From positions 1 to 64,000 of the forward strand of contig NZ_FUKM01000059.1 in assembly GCF_900163645.1 (NCBI RefSeq): a stretch of DNA of 64,000 bases, read 5' to 3'. Numbering within the stretch: position 1 is the first letter of the stretch; the number at the start of each line of letters is the position of its first letter. Shown here in pieces: positions 54,836 through 64,000 of this stretch. Position numbers and translations under genes: made by a program. Under the pieces are notes generated by a model. The model was not told where the DNA came from, made no database searches, and saw only the letters and a program-made list of their open reading frames with translations. The stretch is from Halomonas citrativorans. GTDB lineage: Bacteria; Pseudomonadota; Gammaproteobacteria; Pseudomonadales; Halomonadaceae.

Positions 54836-54993
54836 ACTATGGAAAGGTCTCGCTAACGCTACTCTCAAGAGGCTTACAGGAAGTTGCTCATTTTTTGATC
54901 ATTCGTATAAAAAAGCACCGATTTATCGACCGTTACGGCTGACACTGTGCAGCGGTCAAGGTAGAGTGCAGGCTTGCAAAGCGGAAGGACATC

Positions 54994-56028
54994 ATGCAAC
55001 CGATTCAGACCATTGATGATTTTTTTACACGTAGTGGCGCCGAGGTGTCGCTCTATTATATGGGCCGACGCGTTAGTGCCTGCTCGCGTGACACGTTTAG
55101 TCGCTTTGAGCGTGGCCAATGTGCCTGGCCCGAGCCTTGGCAAGGTCAGGCACGCTTCGCGGCCGTATTTCGGCTAGGCGACATGCCCGAACCGGCTATA
55201 TGGTTTTTAGCGCTTCCTCTTGACGAGCAGGGGCTGCTCTCCCCCGCTCAGCGCGATGGATTTTTAAATCGCCTGATGGAAACCCTGGGGAAAAATGTTG
55301 CATACGTAGGCCAAAATGCTAAAGACGTGGATCATTTAATGAAGGATAATCCGCTCGCCTTTACGCCTAACGTAACCTTCCAGGCAGTGCTCAACGCCCT
55401 TGCAACGCAAGAGCGTGGACTGCCCGCCAGCCAACATTTCGAGCCTGTTGAAGCCTACCTGACCGGCCAGCAAACCATTGACTGGCAAGCACTGGGGCTT
55501 CAAGGAATAGCCGATTTCACGGCACGTATGGATGATTCCCTGGCCAACACTCTGGCCTCCCGGCTCGCCACCCTACCCACTAGCGTTGTGCACTCACTCT
55601 GCTACTGTTTAGAGCATCGGCCTCTCGCTGCGTCGATAGTGTTGGCGCTGCATGAGATGGGTGAAAAAGCGGCGAGTGAAGGCGATGTTGAAACGCTCTG
55701 CGCCTGTATTCGTGCGGTCGGTAGCACGTGCCAGCCAAGCGTAGGCGACTGGTATACAAGCTTGCTGGAAGACGCTCATGCGTGTGGACCAGATGTACTG
55801 GCTGCGATGGCTGGCCGCGGTTGGCTCTTGCTGGAAGACGCGCATCGTTTACCGCTTTTCCTGAGCCGCCTGGCGGAGGATGAACGGACCAACTTTTCCG
55901 CGGTCGTGCGAGACCTTGCTTTAATACCGCGTTTACGGCTACCAATAATGGTAGCGTTACGAGATGCCCCTAAAGGCTCGGCTATACAGCGTCGTATGGC
56001 GGCCATGACATCAGCGGCTAGCCGTTAA
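54994..56028 (+). CDS. DUF3549 family protein
   Basis: The 344-residue protein starts QTIDDFFTRSGAEVSLYYMGRR and continues with the FxRFE...W...AAVF pattern of DUF3549. It is soluble and alpha-helical; the C-terminal half looks like HEAT-type repeats. Its function is not known. AAGGA lies before the ATG, and it is followed by rimB. Confidence 0.86.
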   Translation: MQPIQTIDDFFTRSGAEVSLYYMGRRVSACSRDTFSRFERGQCAWPEPWQGQARFAAVFRLGDMPEPAIWFLALPLDEQGLLSPAQRDGFLNRLMETLGKNVAYVGQNAKDVDHLMKDNPLAFTPNVTFQAVLNALATQERGLPASQHFEPVEAYLTGQQTIDWQALGLQGIADFTARMDDSLANTLASRLATLPTSVVHSLCYCLEHRPLAASIVLALHEMGEKAASEGDVETLCACIRAVGSTCQPSVGDWYTSLLEDAHACGPDVLAAMAGRGWLLLEDAHRLPLFLSRLAEDERTNFSAVVRDLALIPRLRLPIMVALRDAPKGSAIQRRMAAMTSAASR

Positions 56029-56065
56029 ATGGGTAGCGCTATTAACGAATTTCAAGGAGTCAGCC

Positions 56066-56506
56066 GTGAAGGAACTACCCTACCAGGCTAAAGCGGTTAT
56101 TGGCCGCCGCGAGATGGTGACGTTGCCTGAGCTGGGGCTTCACCTATGCTGTAAGGCAGATACCGGGGCACGTACATCAGCACTGCATGCCGAGGAAATT
56201 GAAACACATGAAGATGAGCATGGGCAGCTATGGGTTAGCTTTATCACCCATAGCGGTGGGCCAGAAACGCCCGCCCATCGCCTTAAAATGCATCTGCATG
56301 ATAGACGCCGGGTGACTAGCTCAAATGGGCATAGCGAATGGCGATATGTTGTTCGTACGATGATGGAAATGGGCCAACTGAACTTTCCTGTTGAATTGAC
56401 ACTGACAGATCGCAGCAATATGCGTCACGCCATGCTATTAGGGCGCCGCGCCATGCGCCGCCTGTTAGTGGCCCCGGGCGCTGCATTTTTACATGGCGAG
56501 CCTTAA
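56066..56506 (+). CDS. rimB: Retropepsin-like protease RimB
   Basis: The 146-residue protein has the aspartic-protease-like motif KADTGARTSALHA and a C-terminal LLGRRAMRR, matching RimB, which trims the poly-glutamate that RimK adds to ribosomal protein S6. It lies 40 nt before rimK on the same strand, which supports a shared role. Confidence 0.88.
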   Translation: MKELPYQAKAVIGRREMVTLPELGLHLCCKADTGARTSALHAEEIETHEDEHGQLWVSFITHSGGPETPAHRLKMHLHDRRRVTSSNGHSEWRYVVRTMMEMGQLNFPVELTLTDRSNMRHAMLLGRRAMRRLLVAPGAAFLHGEP

Positions 56507-56546
56507 ATTAATGACGATTAGCCCTTTATTTGGCCCGGAGTCCTGA

Positions 56547-57455
56547 ATGCACATCGCTCTACTGTCACGTAATCGCAACTTGTACTCTACGCGTCGCCTC
56601 ATCGAGGCTGCTGAGCAGCGTGGGCACTCGGCCCGCGTTGTTGATACGTTGCGCTGCTACATGAGTATTGCATCTCACCACCCTTCTATTCACTACAAGG
56701 GCCAGGAAATTGAGCCGTTCGATGCTGTCATTCCGCGCATTGGCGCCTCAGTAACGTTCTATGGCTGTGCGGTACTGCGTCAGTTTGAAATGATGGGTAC
56801 CTACGTTATTAATGACTCCGTTGCGATTACTCGTTCCCGTGACAAGCTGCGTTCGCTCCAGCTGCTTTCGCGCAAGGGACTTGGGCTGCCGATTACCGGC
56901 TTTGCCCATTCTCCGGATGATATTCCGGACCTGATTACCATGGTTAAAGGCGCCCCACTGGTCATCAAACTGCTGGAAGGCACCCAAGGCATCGGCGTTG
57001 TGTTGGCTGAAACCAACCAGGCCGCTGAATCGGTGATTCAAGCGTTCATGGGCATGAAGGCCAATATCATGGTTCAGGAGTACATCAAGGAAGCTCGCGG
57101 CGCGGATATTCGCTGCTTTGTTATTGGTGATAAAGTCGTCGCTTCCATGAAGCGCCAGGCAGCAGAAGGCGAGTTCCGTTCTAATTTGCACCGGGGCGGC
57201 ACGGCCAGTGTTATTCGCATTACGCCGGAAGAGCGCTCAACGGCCATTCGGGCAGCCAAAGCCATGGGCCTACGCGTTGCGGGGGTCGATCTTTTACGCT
57301 CTAACCACGGGCCGGTCATTATGGAAGTCAATTCCTCGCCAGGCCTTCAGGGCATCGAGAACTCAACCGGCAAAGATATTGCAGGCTTGATCATTGAACA
57401 TATTGAAAAAAATGCCTCTCCAAATCGTAAAGCGCCTCCCAAGCCTAAAGGCTAA
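56547..57455 (+). CDS. rimK: Ribosomal protein S6 glutamate ligase RimK
   Basis: RimK is an ATP-grasp ligase that adds glutamates to the C-terminus of S6 (RpsF). The 302 residues show [17 protein letters not shown]-grasp [11 protein letters not shown], and metal-binding [23 protein letters not shown]. The length matches E. coli RimK (300). It forms an operon with rimB. The C-terminal is Lys/Pro-rich. Confidence 0.95.
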   Translation: MHIALLSRNRNLYSTRRLIEAAEQRGHSARVVDTLRCYMSIASHHPSIHYKGQEIEPFDAVIPRIGASVTFYGCAVLRQFEMMGTYVINDSVAITRSRDKLRSLQLLSRKGLGLPITGFAHSPDDIPDLITMVKGAPLVIKLLEGTQGIGVVLAETNQAAESVIQAFMGMKANIMVQEYIKEARGADIRCFVIGDKVVASMKRQAAEGEFRSNLHRGGTASVIRITPEERSTAIRAAKAMGLRVAGVDLLRSNHGPVIMEVNSSPGLQGIENSTGKDIAGLIIEHIEKNASPNRKAPPKPKG

Positions 57456-57543
57456 GGAAAAAAACCAAAAATAATCCGTATGAGGGGTGGCAAATATTCG
57501 CCGCCCCCCCCACAATCTGCGTCACCGAAGGAGGTAGACGCTC

Positions 57544-57990
57544 ATGTTTCTCGACAATCGCCAAGTGGCGATGGACAGTGTGTTAGAAGCGCTGGCCGAC
57601 AGCATTGATTATTTCCAGGACAATATCGAACGCCTGCGTCCCTCGCTGCGCGAGGCGCTGAAGCCGCACTATACCGCGCGCTTAAAGCAGATGCGCTCTC
57701 TCCAGGAGCTTGCACGGGCACATTTAAAGATGCTGCCGCGAGATGCTGACGTTGAACGCGATGATTTTTTATGGCTGTGGAGCCGTCTAAAAAGCTTTGT
57801 GGGCAACGATAGCCAGGTACTAATCAATGAGCTGTTAGAGCAAGAGCGTGTTTTGATGCAGGCACTATCTACCCTGTTTACCCATCCACTACCCGACCCC
57901 ATTGAGCCGGTGGTGGATGAGTGCATGCAGGAGTGCCGTAAACTCATTCGCGAGCTTTACACGCTGCAAAAACGTAAAGCAAAGCGCTAA
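57544..57990 (+). CDS. Helical protein of unknown function
   Basis: The 148-residue protein is all-helical and charged, with four predicted amphipathic helices. I recognise no motif. AGGAGG 9 nt upstream gives a firm start. It lies 88 nt after rimK with a weak hairpin between. The end converges on the SanA-like gene (3 nt). Association with rimK is by position only. Confidence 0.7.
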   Translation: MFLDNRQVAMDSVLEALADSIDYFQDNIERLRPSLREALKPHYTARLKQMRSLQELARAHLKMLPRDADVERDDFLWLWSRLKSFVGNDSQVLINELLEQERVLMQALSTLFTHPLPDPIEPVVDECMQECRKLIRELYTLQKRKAKR

Positions 57991-57993
57991 GCT

Positions 57994-58716
57994 TTATAAG
58001 ACTTGCTCTGGTTCCAGCCTATCAAGCGTCGGCGCAGTGAATGGCACGACGTTTTGAAGCTCAATGGGTTCGGGTGGGCCTAAAAAGTAAGGCTGCCGAT
58101 TCCATATATAGATATCGCCCAGCGTCGCTACTCGCGCCAACCATTCGCGTGCCCTCAAACGCCACTCATCGGCTGCAGGACTCTCTTCTGCAACGCATCC
58201 GGTCACATCCAACCCAAGTGCACGACCAATAAATATCGCGCGCGGTAAATGCCAGCTTTGGGTCACCAAAAGCGCCTGCTCCAGCTGAAAAACATCGCGG
58301 GCTCGCGCCAGCGTGTCGTAGGTGCTAAACCCCGCAAAATCCATGGTGAGCTGCTCAGCAGGCACGCCGCGTCGATGCAGATCACGCCACATGGCACGCG
58401 GCTCGTTATATGCTTGGGTACGATTATCCCCCGACAGCAACAAATGAGACACGCGCTGCTCGTTGGCAAGCAGGGCCGACGTACGCATGCGGGCATGAAA
58501 ATGCGGGTTACGCAGGCCGCTGCGAGTCCAGTGGGAGGTACCAAATACAATTCCCACATCCGCAGGGCGACACTCAAGCACCTGGTTTTCAATGTAGCGT
58601 TCCGTGCTACCTACTACCCATAAATTACCACCTACAAATACCAATGCCGCCAGCAGCAATAAAGCTCCTAGCGACATTAGCAGGCGTTTGATCCACCTTA
58701 GCAACACACTGTACAC
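57994..58716 (-). CDS. SanA/YdcF-family DUF218 membrane protein
   Basis: The 240-residue protein has one N-terminal membrane segment (LLMSLGALLLLAALVFVGG) and a DUF218 domain: DVGIVFGTSHWTRSGLRNPHF, LLLSGDNRT, STYDTLARA and LVTQSWHLPRAIFIGRALG. SanA affects envelope barrier function in enterics. It lies 18 nt after sufT on the same strand and may be the last gene of that operon. Confidence 0.85.
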   Translation of the reverse strand: MYSVLLRWIKRLLMSLGALLLLAALVFVGGNLWVVGSTERYIENQVLECRPADVGIVFGTSHWTRSGLRNPHFHARMRTSALLANEQRVSHLLLSGDNRTQAYNEPRAMWRDLHRRGVPAEQLTMDFAGFSTYDTLARARDVFQLEQALLVTQSWHLPRAIFIGRALGLDVTGCVAEESPAADEWRLRAREWLARVATLGDIYIWNRQPYFLGPPEPIELQNVVPFTAPTLDRLEPEQVL

Positions 58717-58734
58717 CCGGCGATCCTGATGCGC

Positions 58735-59322
58735 TTAGAACATACCAAGCTCAAGTTTCGCCTCGTCGCTCATCATGTCACGGCTCCAGGAAGGGCTGAA
58801 TACAATCTCGGTATGGACCTTGCTAATCTGGGGTGCTCCGAGAATTTTATTACGTGCATCCGCCGCAATGACATCCCCCATCCCACAGCCGGGAGCGGTC
58901 AGCGTCATACGGATCGTCACGACCTGCTCGCCCGTAATCAGTCGCTCAATACGGCACCCATACACTAGCCCGAGATCCACGATATTCACCGGAATTTCTG
59001 GATCAAAGCAGGTGCGTAGCTGGTCCCACACAAACTGCTCTATTTCTTCTTCGCTGGCATTTTCGTGCAGGGTCGGTCGCGGTAACGCCTCAAGCCCCAA
59101 GGCATCTAAATTGCGCCCTTCTATGAGATAGAGACGCCCTTCAAAGCCAACACTGACCGAGCTGCCCTTGGCTTGCATCACGCTAACAACGCTATCTTCC
59201 GCCAGGATATCCGTTTTCCCAAAGGGAATCGCAATAGCTTCCACGTCACGCTGAAGTGGCAGTTTCTGGCCCCGCTCAAGGCTCGCGATTTGCTCGATGT
59301 CCATAGCTTTCTCGTTACTCAT
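58735..59322 (-). CDS. sufT: SufT, Fe-S cluster assembly factor
   Basis: The 195-residue protein has an MIP18/DUF59 domain: FDPEIPVNIVDLGLVYGCRIE and the Cys-containing LTAPGCGMGDVIAADARNKI, where the single Cys is the likely cluster or metal contact. The N-terminal beta-rich part is the SufT-specific extension. It follows sufS by 8 nt. SufT helps mature Fe-S proteins under high demand. Confidence 0.9.
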   Translation of the reverse strand: MSNEKAMDIEQIASLERGQKLPLQRDVEAIAIPFGKTDILAEDSVVSVMQAKGSSVSVGFEGRLYLIEGRNLDALGLEALPRPTLHENASEEEIEQFVWDQLRTCFDPEIPVNIVDLGLVYGCRIERLITGEQVVTIRMTLTAPGCGMGDVIAADARNKILGAPQISKVHTEIVFSPSWSRDMMSDEAKLELGMF

Positions 59323-59330
59323 AGATTGCC

Positions 59331-60596
59331 TTAACGCACCATACCAATAACGCGATTGAGAGCGGCAATAAATACATCCACTTCTTCGAGGGTATTATAC
59401 GCCGCAAACGATGCTCGGCACGTAGCATCCACGCCAAAGTGTTGAAGTAGCGGCTGCGCGCAGTGATTGCCGGTACGAATGGCGACGCCTAACTGATCGA
59501 TCAACAGGCCAATATCCTGAGAGTGTGCACCGTCAACGACAAACGATAGCACCCCGGCCTTGTGCGGCGCGGTTCCCAAAATCTGCAGCCCGTCAATGCG
59601 TTTTACGCCTTGGGTGGCATGCTCAAGCAATACTCCCTCCCACTCACCAATTGCCGCGACGCCAATACCTTCGACCCACTCAAGTGCGCGGTCCAAGGCG
59701 ATGACTTCAGCAATGGCGGGTGTGCCCGCCTCAAACTTATGCGGAATATCCGCAAAGGTAGTGCCAACGTCAAAGGAGACCGTCTTGATCATCTCACCAC
59801 CGCCTTGCCAGGGCGGCATGGCTTCAAGCAACGCCTGCTTACCGTACAGTACGCCGACGCCTGTTGGCCCGTAAACCTTGTGGCCAGAGAAGGCGTAAAA
59901 GTCGGCATCAATCGCTTGCACATCCACTTTCTGATGAGGTACCGCCTGCGCGCCATCAATCAGAATGACCGCACCGTGCTGGTGGGCAAGCGCCGCCATC
60001 TCTTTAACCGGATTAATGGTTCCCAGTGCGTTAGACACATGGTTAACGGCGACCAGTTTAGTGCGCTCGCTTAATAGCGCACGGTAAGCCGCCATATCCA
60101 GTGCACCCGTTTCATCAACCGGAATCACCTTAATGGTAAAACCACGCTCAGCAGCCAATAGCTGCCACGGTACAATATTGGAGTGATGCTCAAGCAGTGA
60201 GATTAATACCTCATCACCTGCTGCGAGGTGGGTGCGACCCCAGGATTGAGCCACCAGATTAATGGCTTCCGTCGTGCCACGCGTGAAGATAATCTGACGC
60301 GCCTCTTCAGCATTGAGAAACGCTTTAACGCGCTGGCGTGTGCCTTCATACGCCACCGTCGCCTCATCGGCCAGCGTATGCAGGCCGCGGTGAATATTCG
60401 CGTTATAGCGAGAGTAGTAATCGCTAAACACGTCTATCACCTGCTGAGGCGTCTGGCTGGTGGCAGCGTTATCCAAATAGACCAGCGGCTTACCATGCAC
60501 TTCCCGACGAAGGATCGGGAAATCATTGCGTAGTGCCATGACGTCAAAAGGTGCCTGGCCGTTCGCTGTCGCTTTCTCAAGTACCGTAGACGACAT
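59331..60596 (-). CDS. sufS: Cysteine desulfurase SufS
   Basis: SufS takes sulfur from cysteine for Fe-S cluster building. The 421 residues of the group II class V aminotransferase show LDNAATSQ, HVSNALGTINPV, the PLP lysine Lys240 in SGHKVYGPTG, and the catalytic Cys379 in RTGNHCAQPL. AAGGAGTGATGA lies right before the ATG. It lies 27 nt after sufD. Confidence 0.96.
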   Translation of the reverse strand: MSSTVLEKATANGQAPFDVMALRNDFPILRREVHGKPLVYLDNAATSQTPQQVIDVFSDYYSRYNANIHRGLHTLADEATVAYEGTRQRVKAFLNAEEARQIIFTRGTTEAINLVAQSWGRTHLAAGDEVLISLLEHHSNIVPWQLLAAERGFTIKVIPVDETGALDMAAYRALLSERTKLVAVNHVSNALGTINPVKEMAALAHQHGAVILIDGAQAVPHQKVDVQAIDADFYAFSGHKVYGPTGVGVLYGKQALLEAMPPWQGGGEMIKTVSFDVGTTFADIPHKFEAGTPAIAEVIALDRALEWVEGIGVAAIGEWEGVLLEHATQGVKRIDGLQILGTAPHKAGVLSFVVDGAHSQDIGLLIDQLGVAIRTGNHCAQPLLQHFGVDATCRASFAAYNTLEEVDVFIAALNRVIGMVR

Positions 60597-60623
60597 TCAT
60601 CACTCCTTATTAGGCCGTAAAGC

Positions 60624-61967
60624 TTAGTCGTTGAGCGCGACGGCCGTTTCTACCAGGCCAGCCAGGTTAAAGCGTTCCGGCAATTTACCGGCAACCGCAA
60701 GCTCTACACGCTCAGCGATTTCATCCAGCGCCACTTTATCCAGCACTTCACCGGCAAAGGCCAAGGTCAACAGCCCCCGCGCCGTTGCCTCATCGATACC
60801 GCGCGTACGCAGCGCGTAAATAGCCTCTTCATCCAGCTGACCGGTCGTCGTGCCGTGAGAGCACTTCACATCGTCGGCATAAATTTCAAGTTCAGGCTTG
60901 GCATCAATCTGGGCGCGATCAGACAGCAGCAAGTTCTGATTGCTCTGAAAACCTTCAATCTTCTGGCTATCGCGCTTAACGTACACCTTGCCGTTAAACA
61001 CGCCATGCGCACGGTCATCCAGAATGCCTTTGTAGTTCTCGTTGGAGAACGTCAAGGGCGCGTTATGATTGACCTTGGTGTGGTTGTCCACATGTTGGCG
61101 ACCCTGACCGAAGAACAGGCCAAAGAAGTTGGTTTCAGCACCCTGACCATTAAGGTCACTGATCAGGTCGTTACGCACCAGCGCGCCACCCAGATTCAGG
61201 TTATACGAGGTGTAACGGCTATCACGCCCCTGCTCAACGTGCATGCTGGCAACATGCATGTCGTTAAGCGGTGCTTCCTGAAGCTTGTAGTGGTTCAGAA
61301 TAGCGCCGCGGTCCAACATAAACTCGCCCACGACGTTGGTGAAGTTAGCCGCGTCCTGATCACCGCAGTAGTGTTCAATCAGGGTGGCTTCACTGCGACC
61401 ACCTGCCTCGACCAGAATACGCGGATGGCTCATCACCGGCGCACTGTTCGCCTTGGAGAGAAACTGCAGCAAGATAGGCTTATCGACCACCGTACCTGGC
61501 GCGATGCGAACCACAGCGCCCTCTTCCATAAACGCGGCATTCAGTGCCGCGAAGGGAGAAAAATCCACGCTAGTTAAGCGACCAAGCGGGCCGCCCACGG
61601 CTTCGTGATTTTCAGCAAGCGCTTTTGACAGCGGCACGACATGAATGCTCTGGGGCAGTGCATCGACATCCGACAGCGCCGGGGCGTAAACGCCATCAAC
61701 AAACGTTAACCGATAAGCCGCGACAGGTAGCGTTAACGCTGCTGCCTGAGCGGGTGAGTAGTCGGCATTATCGGCCAGCGCAAAGTTACCCTGAGCGATG
61801 GTGCGAACATCGGTATATTTCCACTCTTCATCACGGCGTGTAGGAAAGCCCAGCGCTTCAAAGCGAGCAGCGCCCGCCTGGCGACGCGCGGCAATCCAAG
61901 ATGGCTCCGCTTCGCGCTGCTGGCTACGCGCTTTTAGCGTGTCCAGAAAGGTTTGCGTATCGCTCAT
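60624..61967 (-). CDS. sufD: Fe-S cluster assembly protein SufD
   Basis: SufD is a scaffold partner in SufBC2D. The 447 residues contain the SufBD core beta-helix and the C-terminal KCSHG-type motif (DDVKCSHGTTTGQLDEEAIYALRTRGI). Start overlaps the sufC stop by 4 nt (ATGA), so translation is coupled. Confidence 0.95.
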   Translation of the reverse strand: MSDTQTFLDTLKARSQQREAEPSWIAARRQAGAARFEALGFPTRRDEEWKYTDVRTIAQGNFALADNADYSPAQAAALTLPVAAYRLTFVDGVYAPALSDVDALPQSIHVVPLSKALAENHEAVGGPLGRLTSVDFSPFAALNAAFMEEGAVVRIAPGTVVDKPILLQFLSKANSAPVMSHPRILVEAGGRSEATLIEHYCGDQDAANFTNVVGEFMLDRGAILNHYKLQEAPLNDMHVASMHVEQGRDSRYTSYNLNLGGALVRNDLISDLNGQGAETNFFGLFFGQGRQHVDNHTKVNHNAPLTFSNENYKGILDDRAHGVFNGKVYVKRDSQKIEGFQSNQNLLLSDRAQIDAKPELEIYADDVKCSHGTTTGQLDEEAIYALRTRGIDEATARGLLTLAFAGEVLDKVALDEIAERVELAVAGKLPERFNLAGLVETAVALND

Positions 61968-62719
61968 GCCACAGACTCCTCAATACCTTCGTATCCATTG
62001 GCCTCTAGCTCTTTGGCAAGCTCGGCATCACCGGTTTTAACAATACGGCCGTCAACCAGGACGTGGACTTTATCAGGAACGATATAGTCAAGCAGGCGCT
62101 GATAGTGGGTTACCAACAGAATCGCGCGCTCTTTGGCACGCAGGCTGTTAACACCGTCAGCGACCACTTTCATGGCGTCGATATCAAGGCCGGAGTCGAT
62201 CTCATCCAGCATGGCGAGTTTAGGCTGAAGCACCAGCATTTGGAGAATTTCGTTGCGCTTTTTCTCGCCGCCAGAGAAGCCTTCGTTAACCGCGCGCTGC
62301 AGGAAGCTTGCGTCCATTTTCATAGAGCCAAGCTTCTCTTTCACCAACTTCATAAACTCAGGTGCCGGCATATCTTCTTCACCGCGCGCCTTGCGCTGGG
62401 CGTTCAGCGCTGACTTCAGCAGGTAAATATTCTTTACCCCCGGGATCTCAACCGGGTACTGGAAACCCAACAGCAGGCCTGCCTGGGCGCGCTCTTCAAT
62501 TTCCATCTCAAGTACGTCTTTACCTTCAAAGGTGATGCTGCCCTGGGTGACTTCATAGCCATCTTTACCTGCAATCACCGCTGACAGGGTTGATTTACCC
62601 GCGCCGTTAGGCCCCATGATGGCGTGTACTTCACCGGCGTTGATGGTCAGGGTAAGTCCTTTAAGAATCTGCTTGTCTTCAACGGTGACGTGTAAATCAG
62701 TTACTTGCAACATAGTCAT
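61964..62719 (-). CDS. sufC: Fe-S cluster assembly ATPase SufC
   Basis: SufC is the ABC-type ATPase of SufBC2D. The 251 residues have Walker A GPNGAGKST, signature FSGGEKKRNE, Walker B LAMLDEIDSGLD and the switch His in VTHYQRLL. It lies between sufB (73-nt gap) and sufD. The first two residues are MTM; a start at the second Met is equally possible. Confidence 0.96.
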   Translation of the reverse strand: MTMLQVTDLHVTVEDKQILKGLTLTINAGEVHAIMGPNGAGKSTLSAVIAGKDGYEVTQGSITFEGKDVLEMEIEERAQAGLLLGFQYPVEIPGVKNIYLLKSALNAQRKARGEEDMPAPEFMKLVKEKLGSMKMDASFLQRAVNEGFSGGEKKRNEILQMLVLQPKLAMLDEIDSGLDIDAMKVVADGVNSLRAKERAILLVTHYQRLLDYIVPDKVHVLVDGRIVKTGDAELAKELEANGYEGIEESVA

Positions 62720-62792
62720 AAACCTTCTAATTCTGGCGAGTCGCTGGCGCGACGCGTATCAAAGTAATGTGTACGGCAATCCGGCTAAACGA

Positions 62793-64000
62793 TTAGCCTA
62801 CCGCGCCTTCCAATGTCACGTTCAAGAGCGCTTCAGCCTCTACCGCGAACTCCATCGGTAGTTCCTGGAAAACATCTTTACAGAAACCGTTAACAATCAT
62901 ACTGACCGCATCTTCCTCGGAAATACCCCGGCTCCGGCAGTAGAACAGCTGGTCTTCACCAATTTTTGAGGTGGTGGCTTCATGCTCAATCGTTGCCGTG
63001 CTATTACCGATTTCCTGATACGGGAAGGTGTGAGCGCCACACTTGTCGCCAATCAGCAGTGAATCACACTGCGTGAAGTTACGCGCCCCTTTGGCACGCG
63101 GGCCAATTTTCACCAGGCCACGATAGGACTGGTCGCTCTTACCTGCCGAAATACCTTTGGCCACGATATAGGAGCGCGTGCCTTCACCAATATGAATCAT
63201 CTTGGTGCCAGTATCGGCCTGCTGACGCCCGTTAGTAACGGCAACGGAGTAGAACTCGCCAATGCTGTCTTTACCGCGCAGCATGCAGGAAGGATATTTC
63301 CAGGTAATGGCCGAGCCGGTTTCGACTTGGGTCCAGCTAATACGTGAACGTGCGCCACGGCAGTCGCCACGTTTGGTCACGAAGTTATAGATGCCGCCCT
63401 TACCGTTCTCATCACCGGGGTACCAGTTCTGAACGGTAGAGTATTTGATGTACGCATCATCTAATGCGACAAGCTCAACAACGGCCGCGTGCAGCTGGTT
63501 CTCATCGCGCATCGGCGCGGTGCAACCTTCCAGATAAGAGACCTGAGCACGGTTTTCGCAAATGATCAGCGTACGCTCGAACTGACCGGTATTGGCCGCA
63601 TTGATACGGAAGTACGTCGATAGCTCCATCGGGCAGGTAACGCCTTCAGGAACAAATACGAACGAGCCGTCGGTAAACACAGCTGAGTTAAGCGCGGCAA
63701 AGTAGTTATCGGCCACCGGCACGACGGTACCCAAGTACTGCTTGATCAGCTCGGGATAATCGCGGATTGCCTCAGAAATGGAGCAGAAGATAACACCGGC
63801 TTCAGCCAGTTCCTTTTTAAAGGTCGTCGTTACGGATACTGAATCGAAAACCGCATCTACTGCAACGCCAGCAAGCGCCGCCCGCTCGTGTAGCGGAATC
63901 CCCAGTTTTTCGTAGGTTTCCAGCAGCTTGGGGTCGACCTCGTCGAGGCTTTGCGGGCCATCTTCGGGGCGTTTTGGCGCGCTGAAGTAGGAAATCGCTT
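62793..64000 (-). CDS. sufB: Fe-S cluster assembly protein SufB (5' end outside window)
   Basis: The open frame continues past the right edge, so about 402 codons are visible of a protein usually about 480 long. Core motifs are present: [15 protein letters not shown] at the edge, CYS-containing [54 protein letters not shown] and [13 protein letters not shown]. It is the main scaffold that builds clusters. The Met at codon GTVVPVADN is inside the protein, not the start. Genes upstream (iscR or others) are outside the window. Confidence 0.95.
   Translation of the reverse strand, partial: AISYFSAPKRPEDGPQSLDEVDPKLLETYEKLGIPLHERAALAGVAVDAVFDSVSVTTTFKKELAEAGVIFCSISEAIRDYPELIKQYLGTVVPVADNYFAALNSAVFTDGSFVFVPEGVTCPMELSTYFRINAANTGQFERTLIICENRAQVSYLEGCTAPMRDENQLHAAVVELVALDDAYIKYSTVQNWYPGDENGKGGIYNFVTKRGDCRGARSRISWTQVETGSAITWKYPSCMLRGKDSIGEFYSVAVTNGRQQADTGTKMIHIGEGTRSYIVAKGISAGKSDQSYRGLVKIGPRAKGARNFTQCDSLLIGDKCGAHTFPYQEIGNSTATIEHEATTSKIGEDQLFYCRSRGISEEDAVSMIVNGFCKDVFQELPMEFAVEAEALLNVTLEGAVG

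Noticed and set aside
63499..63734. A start for SufB at [10 protein letters not shown]
   Set aside because: The frame stays open to the window edge and the extra residues match SufB, so this Met is internal.
1..64000. CRISPR arrays, prophage, insertion sequences, tRNA or rRNA genes
   Set aside because: No regularly spaced repeats, transposase frames or recognisable RNA gene cores were seen by eye; a tRNAscan or profile search could still find something short.

Overview
The window looks like a chromosomal segment of a moderately halophilic gammaproteobacterium, most likely Halomonas or a close relative in the Halomonadaceae. The reasons are moderate-to-high GC, the Pseudomonas-style fused FruB protein next to fruK and fruA, E. 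coli/Pseudomonas-type HexR and Cra boxes, a DUF3549 protein, RimB/RimK, and several sodium-dependent transporters. The genus call is inference; no rRNA or tRNA gene is visible.

Left part (1-16.3 kb): a minus-strand kdpFABC potassium uptake operon runs into a kdpD that ends after its third membrane segment, without a kinase domain. Central carbon genes follow: gapA, divergent from pyk-mgsA with a shared HexR-type palindrome, then cra/fruR divergent from the fructose PTS operon fruBKA with a perfect Cra operator between them. pgi (16.4-18.1 kb) has its own HexR-like box.

18.2-25 kb is an accessory patch. It holds a GNAT acetyltransferase, a SAM methyltransferase, decayed relics of ada and of a second pgi 3' end, a glycolipid-binding-domain protein, an unrecognised coiled-coil protein, an isochorismatase-fold protein with Ser at the usual Cys position, two small unknown proteins and a secreted alkaline phosphatase. 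At 25.1 kb a SplB-like radical SAM gene sits behind a nearly perfect LexA box. From 26.3 to 30.2 kb an AT-rich gadB-gadC block is flanked by two 87-88 bp direct repeats, each of which also looks like a terminator. A Na/Pi symporter, a histidine phosphatase and a decayed regulator follow.

33-40.5 kb carries a cytochrome c oxidase operon: subunit II fused to cytochrome c, subunit I fused to III, a small membrane protein and a copper P-type ATPase. Associated membrane proteins lie beside it. 40.5-47.5 kb is mostly housekeeping (DUF2797, YeaC, rhomboid protease, metallophosphoesterase, NAD kinase, an EamA transporter, a Pmp3/YqaE-domain protein, a CBS protein). Two minus-strand terminators in this stretch share a 12-nt upstream motif, which suggests related small RNAs.

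47.5-53.6 kb is the proline catabolism cluster: an AraC regulator, a PutA without its own DNA-binding domain, and putP. Then come ompW, yqcC, a DUF3549 gene, rimB-rimK and a SanA-like gene. The window closes with a minus-strand suf operon (sufB partial at the right edge, sufC, sufD, sufS, sufT).

I did not find a clearly new multi-gene system. The most rewarding leads are the short KdpD with tandem KdpE-like boxes, the SOS-linked radical SAM gene, the repeat-bounded gad block, the paired sRNA-like 3' ends and the pgi/ada relic patch.
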